A stretch of DNA of 64,000 nt, from assembly GCF_018143015.1 (NCBI RefSeq), contig NC_054748.1:20776406-20840405 (forward strand), given 5' to 3'. A model generated the notes under the pieces. That model saw only the letters and a program-made list of their open reading frames with translations, made no database searches and had not been told where the DNA came from. Shown piece by piece: positions 1 through 13,245 of the stretch. Each line of letters begins with the position of its first letter. Position 1 is the first letter of the stretch. The translations under genes were made by a program, and so were the position numbers. Source of the stretch: Lytechinus variegatus. Its lineage: Eukaryota > Echinodermata > Echinoidea > Temnopleuroida > Toxopneustidae.

Positions 1-70
1 CACTACTTATGACTTATTGAAAGCATGTTGAAATTTATGATATTTTTGAAGTTCTAGTGTGGAATCGCCC

Positions 71-254
71 TAATGTCTATCCCCGAGATTATTCTTCACT
101 CAAAAGGTGCTCTCAAAATACGACTTTTGGACATGATTTTTTGAAAAAGTCCTTGGAGGGTATCCCCCCTCCCACACCCTCCCCCGCTCGGTCGCTTCGC
201 TCCCTCGCCGCTGGCGCCCCCCCCCCCTATTTCAAAATCCTGGATCCGCCCCTG
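71..254 (-). mobile_element. Partial copy of the CAGGGGCGGATCCAG TIR element
   Basis: The sequence matches, in reverse orientation, the complete copy at 12105-12784. It ends in the terminal motif ggatccgcccctg at 254. Compared with the copy ending at 1655 it lacks about 265 bp of interior: the block after 'cttcactcaaaa' jumps straight to 'ggtgctctcaaa'. The GC-rich part at about 165-225 (C runs and 'gctcggtcgcttcgctccc') is typical of the family. No coding function is seen; the two open frames across it are chance frames. Confidence 0.8.
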
Positions 255-1009
255 AATGAGATCGGTAATGAAGAGTTTTGTCTTTGTGCGTTTATATTCG
301 ATACTATCGACTATGATACTTGCCATTTGATAAATCAATACGTTCGAGGGATAATATTGAACTTGTTTTTGAAATATGTACATAATATATAAAAATGCAG
401 TGTTATATATCACAATGTATATGACTAATGTTTTTGAAATTCATCAAAGTTATTTAAAAATACTTCCCCCACTTTTTACTGATGATACTTGCTCACTCTC
501 ACAACACAATGATATGTATAAACTTCATTCAAATGGTTTTGTCGCAATAGGCAAGAATCACTGATATTTTTTTTAAAATCATGTACGCATTAGAATGTAA
601 TCAGATCAACAGCAGAGGAAATTTGCAGTATTTCATAGTTATAGTTGATGATCACCCATCGTAAAGAAAGGGTTTCGAGGAGTGATGGCGTGATCTCAAA
701 GCTACATTTCTTTTTACCGAGCTAACTTTAGTAACTGTGTGGGTATGGGGTATATTGATATGTGAGTTTGTACATGACCTTCCCGACTTTCCGGGTCTAC
801 AACCCGGGACGTTCCCATCACGCCAATTAAGTCCCCATCTCATTTCAAACCGTTTCATATAAGCCTTGTAAACTCATGGTTTGTATTTTAAAAATACACA
901 CACAAACCCACCCATGCATATCAAAAATGAGCCCGGTATACGAGACTGCAAACACAAAGTCCTCACGTTCACAATTACTGATAAGTGATTTCCCTATTAT
1001 CAAATTACA
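255..1009. other. Intergenic sequence, no gene recognised
   Basis: AT-rich DNA with short open frames only. None has a recognisable domain, and no convincing exon with a splice border was found. Confidence 0.5.
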
Positions 1010-1655
1010 AAAAAAGTTGGAAAGTTGCACCACTTGTAATCGGGAGTTGCAGTGCAGTGACCAGTGTGAAGATGTTGGATTGGATATCATTTTTTCCCGA
1101 AATTTTGTGTTTTTTGTAACATGCGTTTGTCCGTCTTTATGGCAAATACATGTAAATTGTAAGTAACAGATCGCGAGAGAAAGTGTCAACGAGGCGAATG
1201 ATAATGTCTATCCCCGAGATTATTCTTCACTCAAAAATGAAGCCCTATATCGGGCGCCACGTGCGCAGCATTATCATTCTGCCTTGGTCATGTACGTTTT
1301 CACTGAAATGTATAGGTCAGACATATTTGCATTTAATGTAAACTAACTTTTACACTTTCTGGTAGATTCAGAGGCATATTATCCAGGGCGCCCCAACTAA
1401 GTTTCGCCGAAGCAATCATTCCAACGAATTATCAAGGAGCAAAATTGTATGTTCTTTTATTCATGAAGTTACAATGATTTAAGTGTGCATTTTTCTTCTA
1501 ATGGTGCTCTCAAAATACGACTTTTGGACATGATTTTTTGAAAAAGTCCTTGCCATGGGAGGGGGTATCCCCCTCCCACACCCTCCCCCCGCTCGGTCGC
1601 TTCGCTCCCTCGCCGCTGGCGCCCCCCCTATTTCAAAATCCTGGATCCGCCCCTG
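1010..1655 (-). mobile_element. Longer partial copy of the CAGGGGCGGATCCAG TIR element
   Basis: Reverse-orientation copy ending in ggatccgcccctg at 1655. The part 1166-1655 matches 12105-12610 in reverse. The part 1010-1165 (containing 'cgtttgtccgtctttatgg') is missing from the 680-bp copy at 12105 but is present in the 57001-61105 copy at about 60712-60870. This copy therefore preserves interior sequence that the short copy has lost. The second terminal repeat is not found on its left side. Confidence 0.8.
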
Positions 1656-1659
1656 TTAA

Positions 1660-1831
1660 CAGAATGCACTGTATGAAAATGGAAACATGCCGGTCAGTTT
1701 ACCGTTTCAGTGTATAATGAAAATTGAAACATGCCGGTCAGTTTACCATATGTTTCAGTGTGTAATTATATGGGAACATGCCGGTCAACTGACCGATAAA
1801 ATATGAAAATGGAAACATGCCGGTCAGCTAG
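1660..1831. repeat. Minisatellite, left part (core GGAAACATGCCGGTCAG)
   Basis: Four units of about 40-48 bp share the core ggaaacatgccggtcag, followed by 'tttaccatatgtttcagtg'. The array continues at 7385-7725 with seven more units. The LTR element at 1832-7384 interrupts it. Confidence 0.9.
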
Positions 1832-2534
1832 TGTAACACTTAATAAGATGATAGTGGTGTAGCGTGGTGATTGTTAGTGTTACAGGTCAAGATCCAAGAC
1901 AAATCAATAGTCTGTCACACAGTGATTATAGTTCATTAGCATTTATTCTAATGATGATAAATACTAATCAAGGATGAAGATATATACACAGTAGGAAATA
2001 TAGCTGGTTATAAATTATAGCTGTTATATGATATTAGGTACTCCCCAACAAAGGCCATATGGTAGCCCCTAAAAAGGGATGGCGAGGGAGACCAAGCACA
2101 CGATGTCCTCTCGTCAAGAGACGGAGAAGAGAAGTCCTTCTTTTATTATTTTGGGGGTACAACTCTTAGTTTTGCCTATTAGGGGGGAGGAGTTAAACAA
2201 TGTATCAACTAATCAGGAAAGAAGGGTGGAGCATAACCAAAAATGAAAGTTTATTTGCAACTGAATTCAGGGAGCAATTATCTGGGAAGGAGTTTCGATG
2301 GACGATAAAGTATACCTTCTTATCATCTCTCAGGAGGAACAGTAACCACAATGCAGTGACAAGGATACCACATCAATCTGTGCTTTAAACAAAAGGAGCT
2401 GTATCAATGCAGAAAGGAGCATTGAACTTTCTTTCAACCAATTTACTATCTGGAGTTTGTGAGTTTACACAAACATCCAAGCGTGTTTAAAAGTATAATC
2501 CGTTTTACACAAATATGAAATGCAGAGTGTTATA
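1832..2534 (-). repeat. 3' LTR of the element (minus-strand sense)
   Basis: Near-identical direct repeat of 6679-7384, with short inverted ends TGTAACACT and AGTGTTATA. Confidence 0.9.
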
Positions 2535-4610
2535 TTCGACCCATCTTCCTAAAAGAAACGTCCTCGTTTCTAAACAAATTGAAAAATTATAAATGGGGGA
2601 TGGAATACTATCCAAATATAAAAAGGAATACATCTATTCACGAGAATATGTGAAATCAATTAAACATAAACAGTAATATGATTAAAGTCAATGTATAGTT
2701 TTGATATGGTGAAAGAGAAACAAAGTCTGGTATTATTGTCTTTGCACTAGTGAATAGGGAAATGCATCTTAAAAAAAGTTGACCATGGTTTGCAATTTAG
2801 CAACACATATGTCATCATAAGCACCCTTTTTGGTAGGTCTGACCCGGGAATTCTCATTAAATGAGTCCTTGGCTTGACAGTGGTTGAGCACTGGCATTAA
2901 AAACATTCAGTGCAGTATTGTATATCTTGAAGAGTGGGACGAAAAAAAAAATGAATGCCAAGAATTTATCATTATCAACCAAGACTATATTTTGACTGTA
3001 CAGGATCTTGTTTATCAGGCAGAAACTGCTTATGAGTGGTCAAAAAAAATGTGGATTACTAAACTCAAACAAAATTGAACTGCAAATTGACAATGCATGT
3101 TAGAACCAACAATGAGCAGATATCATGAAATGTGAAATAGAGAAATACAGTGAAGGAATAAAGCATACTATACTAAAAAAACTAAAACGATAAGGAATAA
3201 ACTGACAATTTACAGGAAATGACTAATGTGGCATAAATGATAACAGAAAAAAAAAATCATAAGATACAAACAACATATTTACATTATGTACATTTCATAC
3301 TGATTATGATGTTGTAGCAATTAAAAAAAATAATGTTTCAGTGAAATTGATGATGGCATAAAATTTGATCAGCCAGAAACATGAAAGAGGTATTACTGTT
3401 CTGCGAAAGTGTGCAAAAGGAATCCAGTATTCGGAAACCATGTAAAATACACAATAACTTGTGTAAGCTATGTTCGAAATCTGAATTAATGTAAATTGTC
3501 GTATGCTACATTAACAGTGTGAAATGATGAACACACGAAATTAAATCATATGCTTATGTAATAACCATATTTATGATAGTAACTTACTATTAGTAAGTAT
3601 AAAGGTAAATAAAACGGGCAAATACATCACTTAACAACTAAATAGACATTACTAAACTACAATAGGAAGTTAGGAACACAAAACTATAATACAATGAAAG
3701 AACCAAACATCAACTTATGAAAATGAAGCTGCACTAGTTACGAAAAAATCCGTGAGATTTGAGAATTGTATAATTGAAAAGAAAATGTGCCCAAATCTAT
3801 AATGTAGTAACCTGTAATCTAAGTGTAGGTCATAAGCAAGGTTTGAAAACAGTGTGAACTAATTTGTATTGATCAGGAGGGATTTAGTGGTATTTCACCA
3901 AAACAATGAAATATCCAGAAAGGTTAACTTCGTTCAATATATACCATATGAAATGGAAGTATACAATTTGTGTTCAAGACAGTATGATAAAAGAACGAAC
4001 TTAACAGCAAAACATGTCGAAAAACTCGCTGTGAATTATGAAAGAGAAGAATAATTATCAAGGCATTAAGATGGTGGCCAGTCATCCAAATTACCAGGAC
4101 CATAATCATTGCTCCGATTGTGTAAAAATTGCTTTAGATTTAAACAAATTCGTTATCAAAAATAGGTTATACAGAGGTACACGTAGATGCAACTTAAAAC
4201 TAAACTAACTAGGATAAAAATTTGTGCAGAATAATCCGTAGTCCAAATCAATTTATTTTCATCATCCAGAATTAATTAAGTATCAATCATTTCGTAATCA
4301 ATAACATGAGATAAGAGGGGGACCAGGACCATGAGGGAGTATGATGGGAGTAAACCCATGGTGGAGAGCAGAGGGGAGTGGGTTAGGGGAATCGACAGAA
4401 GTGAGACGACAAAGGGAATCTAAGATGGAACTTGCATGTGGCAAGAAGCTGGGAGTACCAGGTAGGGTAACATTGTCTTGAATGCTAGAATGGGTGGATT
4501 TAAATTCATGGAGATTAATCAAGGTGTTCACATCGAGTTCGCCAAATGATGCCGGGGGATAGAATAGTTGGACCATTAACCTTAGGAGAGAGAGTAACAG
4601 GATCAAGATC

Positions 4611-5731
4611 TTAACACAAACCTTGGTCATTGTCAAGGACATCCTGTGTTGGTGGAACTGGTGGAGATAGAATACCAGGATTGAGTGGTGGAAGAGGAGG
4701 AGGTGGGGGAGGGGTTGGAGGTTGAGGAGGAGGAAGAGAAGCTCGTGGAGTATGAGATGGTGGGAGAGAAAGAAGACTGTCGGAAGATATACAGGAATGT
4801 GAAAGAGGCGGTTGGGTCAAACGCTGAGGCTCAAGTGAGGATGGGGTTGATAGGGGAGGAGTGAGGATAGGAGGGGCTAAAGGCTGATCCAGGGGAGTGA
4901 GCTGAGGGGACACAGGTGTGTTGAGAGGTTGAGAACATGCGTCAAAACCAGGGTTAATGTCATCCTCTGTATCAATGATGATGATGCAATGTGTTGGGGG
5001 AGGGAGAGGAGAAAGTGCAGGAGGAGCTGATGTAATGGATGCATACTGAGTGTTAGGGAGGACCTCAGAGATAGGGGGAGTCTCATCGAAATGACATGGA
5101 TGAGGAAGTTGAGATAGAAGGGATGTTTGAGAGGAGTCAGAATCAGAAAGGTATTGAGATGAGGTATCATCAGGGGTAAGAGAGGTATCAGTTGGGAGCT
5201 CTATACATGGAGGTGAGGGGACAGGGTCAGATTGATGACATGACCTATTAACGCTTTCCTTTTGATGTATACTAGTCCGTCGACTATACACTTCAACAGA
5301 TCTATCACAGCGCATGGTATATAGGGGATACTTCGGCTCAAATAATCATCAAGGCTCGGAATGTAGGCTGGAGATAGGCGTTCATGTTTTCCAAGGCGTA
5401 GGAGAAAATCCCGCCCCAGAATAACATGAAAATAAGGTGTGTCAACCACATCAAATGTACATGATATGTTATACAAAGTCAGTTCAGGACGAACTGAGGC
5501 AAATATCCAACCAAATATGCTAGAAGGATGAGTGAGAGCTTCTTCAGGAGAGATTAGTGCTTTTGGTGAGCCCTGGAGACAGGGTAGGTTATCAACCAGG
5601 TATTTGCTAATATAAGAGTTTGGTAGTCTGTGGTCGATTGCTGCTGGAATTGGGGTAGATGAATTTTCGAAACAAACAGTAATGTGAGGAGTTGTGGGAT
5701 ATTGAATGTGATCTAGTACAAATGGGTCCAT
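4611..5731 (-). mobile_element. Coding remnant of the LTR element: retropepsin-like region and Pro/Ser-rich region
   Basis: Two overlapping minus-strand reading frames lie inside the LTR element. The one at 5201-5731 carries the pattern 'HVILGRDFLLRLG', which resembles the C-terminal ILGxDFL signature of retroviral-type aspartic proteases, with a possible upstream active-site-like region 'PAAIDHRLPNSYIS'. The one at 4611-5315 is rich in Pro, Ser and Leu and has no recognised domain. This is a fossil and no function is inferred for the host. Confidence 0.6.
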
Positions 5732-6678
5732 TAATGAGCCATAAAACTACCAAGAAAAGATACAATTTCTGTACACAAAATAAAAAAAATGAAATAAGAC
5801 TTACGTGCATGGGTAAAAAAAAATAGATGACAGCTTTTCCTAATCACACAAAATACTTAAAATTGATATACATGTAGACTACAGTCCCATCCAATGTCCA
5901 AAAAGAAATCGGACAATATAATTTTATATTCTACGAAGACAAAATTGAAGGATCACCAAGTGTCCAAAAGTTCGGATTATACGAAAGAAAAGAATTACAG
6001 TTCAACAAAAGATGTGAGTCGTTTTATCACTCCTTAATGTCAACAACCCAGCGGTGAATAGATGGTTGAGTACAGACTGTAACCCGTAATGAGCAAACGA
6101 TGACGACGATGGTGATGACGATAATGACGGAACGGCGAAGACATGAATGTTGAGGCCGGTGGCAGAGAAGATGGCATCAATGATGAAATCGTGAAGAGGA
6201 GATGAAAATGAGGAAGATGATGATGATGAAAACGATGAAGATGATGGAGACTCGACAGAGATTGTAAGGGCATTCAGTCCAGCACTTGAGCGGTGATGGA
6301 ATCCGGGGGTAGAATGGCAGAGGAGTCTAACGGCTCAAGATGAGAAATATCAAAGAATATGGTGGCACAGAGCGAGGAGATGATACACCCGTAGAAGACA
6401 CGTCTCCAAGAAGTCTCACACCAATGAAAGAATATTTATAGTATTTGGTAAACGTCATAGTAAAAACAGCAAAGCGTTCAAATCAGCAACAAAATAGCAA
6501 GAGCAATATAACTCTAATAACGAAGCAACACAGTTACTGTAGAACCACAGCAAGACAGAAATATAAGGAAGCAAAGCTCCAAGTATAAGGTTAATTCCGG
6601 AAGATGATACACAGTCACAGATCAAAATATTGTCCAGAGCGGTAAAAGATGGCTCCCAGTTTAACCGCTGCCACCAAA

Positions 6679-7384
6679 TGTAACACTTAAGAAGATGATA
6701 GTGGTGTAGCGTGGTGATTGTTAGTGTTACAGGTCAAGATCCAAGACAAATCAATAGTCTGTCACACAGTGATTATAGTTCATTAGCATTTATTCTAATG
6801 ATGATAAATACTAATAAAGGATGAATAGATAAGATATATTCACAGTAGGAAATATAGCTGGTTATAAATTATAGCTGTTATAATAGGTACTCCCCAACAA
6901 AGGCCATATGGTAGCCCCTAAAAAAGGGATGGCGAGGGAGACCAAGCACACGATGTCCTCTCGTCAAGAGACGGAGAAGAGAAGTCCTTCTTTTATTATT
7001 TTGGGGGTACAACTCTTAGTTTTGCCTATTAGGGGGGAGGAGTTAAACAATGTATCAACTAATCAGGAAAGAAGGGTGGAGCATAACCAAAAATGAAAGT
7101 TTATTTGCAACTGAATTCAGGGAGCAATTATCTGGGAAGGAGTTTCGATGGACGATAAAGTATACCTTCTTATCATCTCTCAGGAGGAACAGTAACCACA
7201 ATGCAGTGACAAGGATACCACATCAATCTGTGCTTTAAACAAAAGGAGCTGTATCAATGCAGAAAGGAGCATTGAACTTTCTTTCAACCAATTTACTATC
7301 TGGAGTTTGTGAGTTTACACAAACATCCAAGCGTGTTTAAAAGTATAATCCGTTTTACACAAATATGAAATGCAGAGTGTTATA
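6679..7384 (-). repeat. 5' LTR of the element (minus-strand sense)
   Basis: Direct repeat of 1832-2534. The primer-binding-like sequence lies directly inside it at about 6665-6678. Confidence 0.9.
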
Positions 7385-7725
7385 CTAGTTTACCATATAT
7401 TTGACTGTATAATGAAAGTGGAAACATGCCGGTCAGTTTACCTTATATTTCAGTGTATAATGAAAATGGAAACATGCCGGTCAATTGACCAGTGCATAAT
7501 TAAAATGGAAACATGCCGGTCAATATTGGCTATATGTTTCAGTATAATGAAAATGGAAACATGCCGGTCAGTTCACCATATGTTTCAGAGCATAATGAAA
7601 ATGGAAACATGCCGGTCAATATTGACCGATATAATATGAAAATGGAAACATGCCGGTCAGTTTACTATATATTTCACTGTATAATGAAAGTGGAAACATG
7701 CCGGTCAGTTTACCATATGTTTCAG
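7385..7725. repeat. Minisatellite, right part (core GGAAACATGCCGGTCAG)
   Basis: Seven further units of about 40-50 bp continue the array at 1660-1831 across the LTR element. The overlapping open frames rich in 'ENGNMPVS' or 'MKMETCRS' are translations of this repeat and not genes. Confidence 0.9.
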
Positions 7726-7990
7726 TCCCGGGGGGGGGGGGGCACTCGACCAAAAAAGTGGTGGGGGTGTGCCGCGGGCGAGACAAAAAACGGGGGCCTC
7801 GGAGCGGGCTAATTGTAAAAAGTAGGGTCCTCGGAACGGGCTTCGGAACTACAAATGTTTGTGAAAACGGGGGCCCTTGGAACGAGTCGCCTGCATGTGA
7901 GTGCGCATATGCATCCCCATGGAACGGGCATACGTGTATACAACTAGCCCGGCGGCTAAACCGTAGGATGGCCACAGAAGAATAATGAAT
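7726..7990 (+). repeat. Dispersed repeat beginning CCCGGGGGG..CACTCGACC
   Basis: The first 150 bp or so match, in reverse, 33540-33692 and 34207-34366. All three share the blocks 'gcactcgaccaaaaa', 'gtgccgcgg', 'aacgggcttcggaactacaa' and 'aaaacgggggcc'. It abuts the minisatellite. Non-coding. Confidence 0.75.
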
Positions 7991-10900
7991 TATTCATGAG
8001 TGGTTCGCTTCTTGCGACTAATTAGTCTTTGATTCAAGGGCATAGAAGACCCTTATAAGCTTCTCTTCTTAAAATAATTAAAGAAATTGGTTATTATTTT
8101 GAATCACCCCCTTTGATTATAAAAATTAGTTTGTTTTTGGTTTTTAAAGTAAATAAGTGTTTCTTTGACGGAGAAATACTCAGATCTAGAAGCTTCAGTT
8201 TAGAAATATGTCTGTATTTATAGACTAATTGTACAGCGTGACGACAATGGTGTTGCTCAAATGTCTCTCCCTCTCCATGATCTCTGATCTCTCAACTTTT
8301 CATGCTTTTCACGCTTAATTTCGTTTTCTTCTGCATTTTATACCTATACTGAAAACGTATATTTTGAGGGAAAAGTTTATTTTCTTAAATGTTGCTGTGT
8401 CCAGATAATTTTTATTCTCTAATGTAGGACACTGCCTAAACGGAATTTAATTGTGTGAATTTTTCTTGGCTATTTAGCACAACACGTGCAACGTTGATTA
8501 TCTTCAGATCTGACTGCAATTTAATCAAATGAATATTGTTATTCTGTTTATGATTTTGAAATTAACACTATCCATTCATGTATTTATCATCTGCCATGCA
8601 TCACTGACCACATGTATAACATCACATCCACCTCTCCTCTCTCTCCATCTCCCCCTCTCTCTCTCAAAGTACATGCACGATTACTTCTTCAAACTTTCTT
8701 TCACATTAACCATAATTACATGCTACATTATGGTTTAAATATTGGTATTCTGTTTATGTATTTATCATCTGTCATGTACGACTGAACACATGTCACACCT
8801 GACCCTTAGCTCCCTCGTCGATCACCCCTCCCCCATCTATTTCTGTTACTCCATCAGACTTTCTTTCACATTGATCATAATAATATATAACATTACAGTT
8901 AATATTGCGGTTTATTAAATTGTAACTTTATACTGTATACATCCCTTCACACAACTGACAAAATGAAACATGATAATAGCAAGCATTATGTTTACTGGCC
9001 GATTATGAAAGCATACTTGTCTTTTTTTGTTCTCTCTCTAAAATTATTTATATGAATACAAAAAATCAGGGATATGTTCAGCACCTGTTAACAGTATCCA
9101 TCACTTTTAAAGAGCAAGACCACCCCAACAAAAAATGTTATTTGATTAAAAAGAGACAAATCAAAGAAGCATAACACTGAACATTTCATCAAAATTGGAC
9201 TTAAATATTAAATTTATGACATGCTTTTTAAAAGTTCCGCTTAATTTCACAAAACGGTTATAAGCACACCCTAGTCGGTATGCAAATGAGGGGACAAATT
9301 ACATCACACACTCACTGTTTTTTTTTTATTTCATTGTATTCATTTAGCTCTGTGAACACATTGCATGATATTAGGTTATAGGGTTGGTCGAAAACTAGAC
9401 ATGACTGTTAACGTTGATGATGCGCTGGGGCTTCAGTCGACTCGTCATAGATGTTCTAGCAACATACACAATGACGTCTAATTTGCCTGGTCTGATTTGA
9501 AGTGCAATTGCTTCAGGGTTGATGTTTATCAACGATGATTGTTCAAGGTCAGATTTCAAATTTTAAATTGCATTTGACTTTTAAGTCTATAAATCTTGAT
9601 ACAAGGCGCCGAATCCCCGAAATCCGGGTCTAAATTTCAACTTCGAGTCCGAGACTATGGACGGCGAACCCCCCCCCCCCCCCATACATCGGATGCATTG
9701 CATTGGCTGCGCGCTGCAGCTGAGCTGCACAGCCAGGCGCTGCGTCGCGTCGAAAATCATTGAGCAACCAAATTTCCAAAGGCAAAGCCAAATTAAAGCT
9801 TGAATAAACGGCCACCTATTCACATTTTCCCTGGTTTTCTTCAATAATTTCTAAGAAAAATCAGCCAATTCTGGGAAACTGATTGCAATGTTACATCGTT
9901 TGCAGAGTACCATCATCGTTTTGCGTTAGACTTAACCTTACTTAGTTTTACTTAGATCTAGGCCTAGACTAGAAGAAATGGGAGCTAGATAGATTTTACA
10001 CCATCTTAATTTATGATTTTGGGCAGAAAGTAGATTTGATAGACAGCATCCATATCTTAATTTGACCATTGATTCTGTGCAATCAAAGACTTTACATAAT
10101 TTGTTTGCCATATTGCAAGAATTGGTAAATTTTCCTGGGCCTGCATGGCCTTGGCTTGGCTGGCAGAACGCGTATTTTTTGGGGAGAAATTTCGAAAGTG
10201 AAAGAGTAAAGTGACTGAGCTCGTCGTGATTTTATTTTTATGCATTTTCTATCTGAATTTTAAAGATTTCATGCCTAACGGTAAGGCCTAACGGTAACTT
10301 GTCAACAATTAAATCTTCTAGTTCTAGATCTAGACTTTACCCTGTAGGCATTTAACGGACTAAAACAATCATAACCTTCTAGCGGCTAGCCCATGCAGGC
10401 TGGCCTTAATTGAACCAAACTTAGCTTGCATGGACCAACCCTCAAATGGTCTAGATTTAGGCGTCCTATACTATAAAGACAATTTGGAATTCATCTGTTT
10501 TTAGTTTATCATTATTTTAGTATTTTTTTATTGTTGCATAGACTATCTCATACCAACAAATCGTGCTAGATCTATATATATTCTAGATCTACTTAGATAT
10601 CCAGTGTGGAACAACATCTTCAACAAACAGATCGAGACTGGTCAGAGCATTTGTCTAGTTAGACAAATAAAGTTAGATCTTTAGACTTGGGTCTATCGAT
10701 CAACTAGACAGGAATAACCGTCGTTTCTGGGGATTTATTTAACAATTTCTGACATTTTACTATAATCTCCATCGGTGAGTGAGCCAGCGCAGTTCAAGAG
10801 AGCAACCAAAATACAGAGACTGAATCTTTTGGTCTATCGATCAACATGATCAAGATCTAGGTTAGATGTAGACTTCACTTATTACTGATTGGAATGTATT

Positions 10901-12104
10901 TCTAAATTTATAAGTTTTGGGGAAAATGGTGAAAAGAAATGATAACATACTACTGATAGATACGTGAATTATTTTTTTTAATACCCATTGGCATTGCTGC
11001 CTGCTCTAATAAATAAATAAATGAGTCACGGCCTATATGGACTGCAGATAAATGCTGATCGACGCCTAGCAGAACAAGTACCAGTGCTAGGGGCTAGACT
11101 AGGGGGTTGAAATCTAAGCAGACGACGGAGCATAATGTAGCTTAAGCATAGAATGATGATGGGTTCAGCGAAGAGCCCAGAGAAAATAAGGGGGACATAT
11201 TCAATCCCGAAATGCTTTGCGAGTGGTCACAAAATCGTCTCGGCGCAAATCACCTAATTCAGCCGTCTTATCTGGTGAAGTCGCTGATAACAACAATCAC
11301 CGATTTGGTAATGATTTTAGTTTCCTGAAACTTGCATTTGTAAAGTTTTAAATATCAAAGTATGTTTTCATATTTATGTATATCCCTCAACATATTTTTT
11401 AATGTTATCTTTGATATCGTTGTAGTCATATTCTTTCATATTCGTTTCTTGATCACTACTAATTTGTTGTTGTATTTGATCGGCATTTGATTTCGTTGTC
11501 ATGAACAATAAAATATGCGCGCAGCTCAGTTGCATGCGCGTATCGAGTTGACCTTCCTTAGAGCAACACGCTTGTGTGTTGCTGCCCTCTACGTTCGTTG
11601 GGCGACGCCATATTGCCAGATTCTGGCCAGATTCAAGGCCCTAATATAAACACCGGCTAACTTTGAGCGCCATTCATCTATACACTAATTCCTCTTGATA
11701 ACCATTGATGAAAACCTCGTTCAAATCTTTTCCGGAATTCTTATGAATAGGCGATTGATGTTTTTCCGTTAATCAAATATCCGTTATTACACCAATATTT
11801 CTGTGATATTTATAACATTTTTATTTTAATCACAATTTCAGTCCAAACGCGGGTCAGTTTTTGAGAACCCACGTTGTTTGTGCATGCCCACGTATGGCCT
11901 TACGCGTATTGAACGGAATGATGTTGGGTCGAACAACAGAATATTGTGATTGTTTGTTCCGTGTTTGTGTTTCAGTTTCAGTTTGGTTTATTTCATTTCA
12001 ACTCAAATCAATTTTAACAGCAAAAGAAATCATTACAAAGATATGAATGAATATGCAAGTATATACAGTATGACAATGTTGCATATATAAGTAAATATAT
12101 ACAA
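7991..12104. other. Gene-poor intergenic stretch
   Basis: No exon with a recognisable protein or clear splice pair was found. The only repeat placed is the half-element at about 9104-9330. A poly-C run lies at 9669-9683, and at about 10440-10870 the motif 'ctagatct' recurs. The first 150 bp may hold the tail of the preceding repeat. Confidence 0.5.
9104..9330 (+). mobile_element. Half of a MITE of the 'aaaagtccacccca' family
   Basis: It matches the left arm of the inverted-repeat element at 31619-32222. Shared blocks are 'accaccccaacaaaaa', 'actgaacatttcatcaaaa', 'cttaatttcacaaaacggtta' and 'atgcaaatgagg'. No matching right arm follows. Confidence 0.7.
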
Positions 12105-12784
12105 CAGGGGCGGATCCAGGATTTTGAAATAGGGGGGGGGGGCGCCAGCGGCGAGGGAGCGAAGCGACCGAGCGGGGGGAGGATGTGGGAGGGGGGATAC
12201 CCCCCTCCCACGGCAAGGACTTTTTCCAAAAATCATGTCCAAAAGTCGTATTTTGAGAGCACCTTTAGAAGAAAAATGCACACTTAAATCACTGTAACTT
12301 CATGAATAAAAGAATATACAATTTTGCTCCTTGATAATTCGTTGGAATGATTGCTTCGGCGAAACTTAGTTGGGGCGCCCTGGATAATATGCCTCTGAAT
12401 CTACCAGATAGTGTAAAAGTTAGTTTACATTAAATACAAATATGTCTGACCTATACATTTCAGTGAAAACGTACATGACCAAGGCAGAATGATAATGCTG
12501 CGCACGTGGCGCCCGATATAGGGCTTCATTTTTGAGTGAAGAATAATCTCGGGGATAGACATTATCATTCGCCTCGTTGACACTCTCTCTCGCGATCTGT
12601 TACTTACAATTTACATTTGTGCGAACACAAATGCCATGAGCGTAAGTTAAAATAAAGTTTTGACTAGATCTAGCCCTTGAAATTGACTACATTGTACCAA
12701 TCCAGTAAATATAACCATCAAAAAAAAAAAAGAAATAGGGGGGGGGGCGCGCGCCCGGGGCGCCCCCCTCTGGATCCGCCACTG
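12105..12784 (+). mobile_element. Complete 680-bp TIR element, 5-bp target duplication
   Basis: It begins CAGGGGCGGATCCAG and ends CTGGATCCGCCACTG with a one-base shift in alignment, so the ends are imperfect terminal inverted repeats. The flanking pentamer TACAA occurs immediately on both sides (12100-12104 and 12785-12789). Other copies in the window lie at 71-254, 1010-1655 and 57001-61105. The interior is non-coding, with two GC-rich blocks just inside the ends. It is a non-autonomous DNA transposon. The superfamily is not settled; a 5-bp duplication does not fit hAT (8 bp) or piggyBac (TTAA). Confidence 0.88.
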
Positions 12785-13245
12785 TACAATAGACACGAAA
12801 CAATATAATCATAATAATAATGATATTTACGATGAACTAGATAATCATAATAGCTGCAGACTATTCATGTTAAAGAGTTTTGCATATGATTTATTTTATT
12901 CATCTTTACTATTTAAATAAATGTTGAGGAAATGGAGGGATCCACTAAAAAGCAGGGCTTGTTGAGTGTGGATTCCTCAAAGAATAAGTTAAAAGACAGG
13001 TTTGTAGGTATAAGTATAAATGCAAGAACGAGAAAAAAGAAATCGTAAGAAAGCTATTGTGATGGATGGAGTACGGAAATGATGGATGAAAGTGAAAAGA
13101 TAGATAACCAAGAAGAAAGACTGGTGCACCTGTGTGGATGAAAGAGAATGAAGGGGGGGGGGGGGGATAAGGGTGATGGCAGATGAAAGGGAAGGACATA
13201 GAGGAAAGAAGAGAGAGAGAAAGAGAGAAGTTGGGTCCTGAGCGC

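Larger units (their letters stand above)
1832..7384 (-). mobile_element. LTR retrotransposon fossil, probably Gypsy-like, non-autonomous
   Basis: Two direct repeats of about 705 bp (1832-2534 and 6679-7384) bound a 4.1-kb interior. The 4-bp sequence CTAG lies on both sides (1828-1831 and 7385-7388) as a target site duplication. LTRs begin TGTAACACT and end AGTGTTATA. On the minus strand the sequence next to the 6679-7384 LTR reads TTTGGTGGCAGCGG, like the primer-binding region after many Gypsy LTRs. A purine-rich stretch precedes the other LTR at about 2535-2550, so the element is read on the minus strand. A retropepsin-like reading frame is present, but reverse transcriptase, RNase H and integrase are not recognised, so the element does not look whole. 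The LTRs differ at only a few places, so insertion is fairly recent. Confidence 0.88.

Noticed and set aside
5835-6273. His-rich small protein on the minus strand
   Set aside because: Comes from gat/gaa-rich sequence inside the LTR element interior, with no domain.
7370-7812. Repetitive protein with 'CRS' or 'NMPVS' units
   Set aside because: Translation of the minisatellite; the frames differ only by the register of the repeat.
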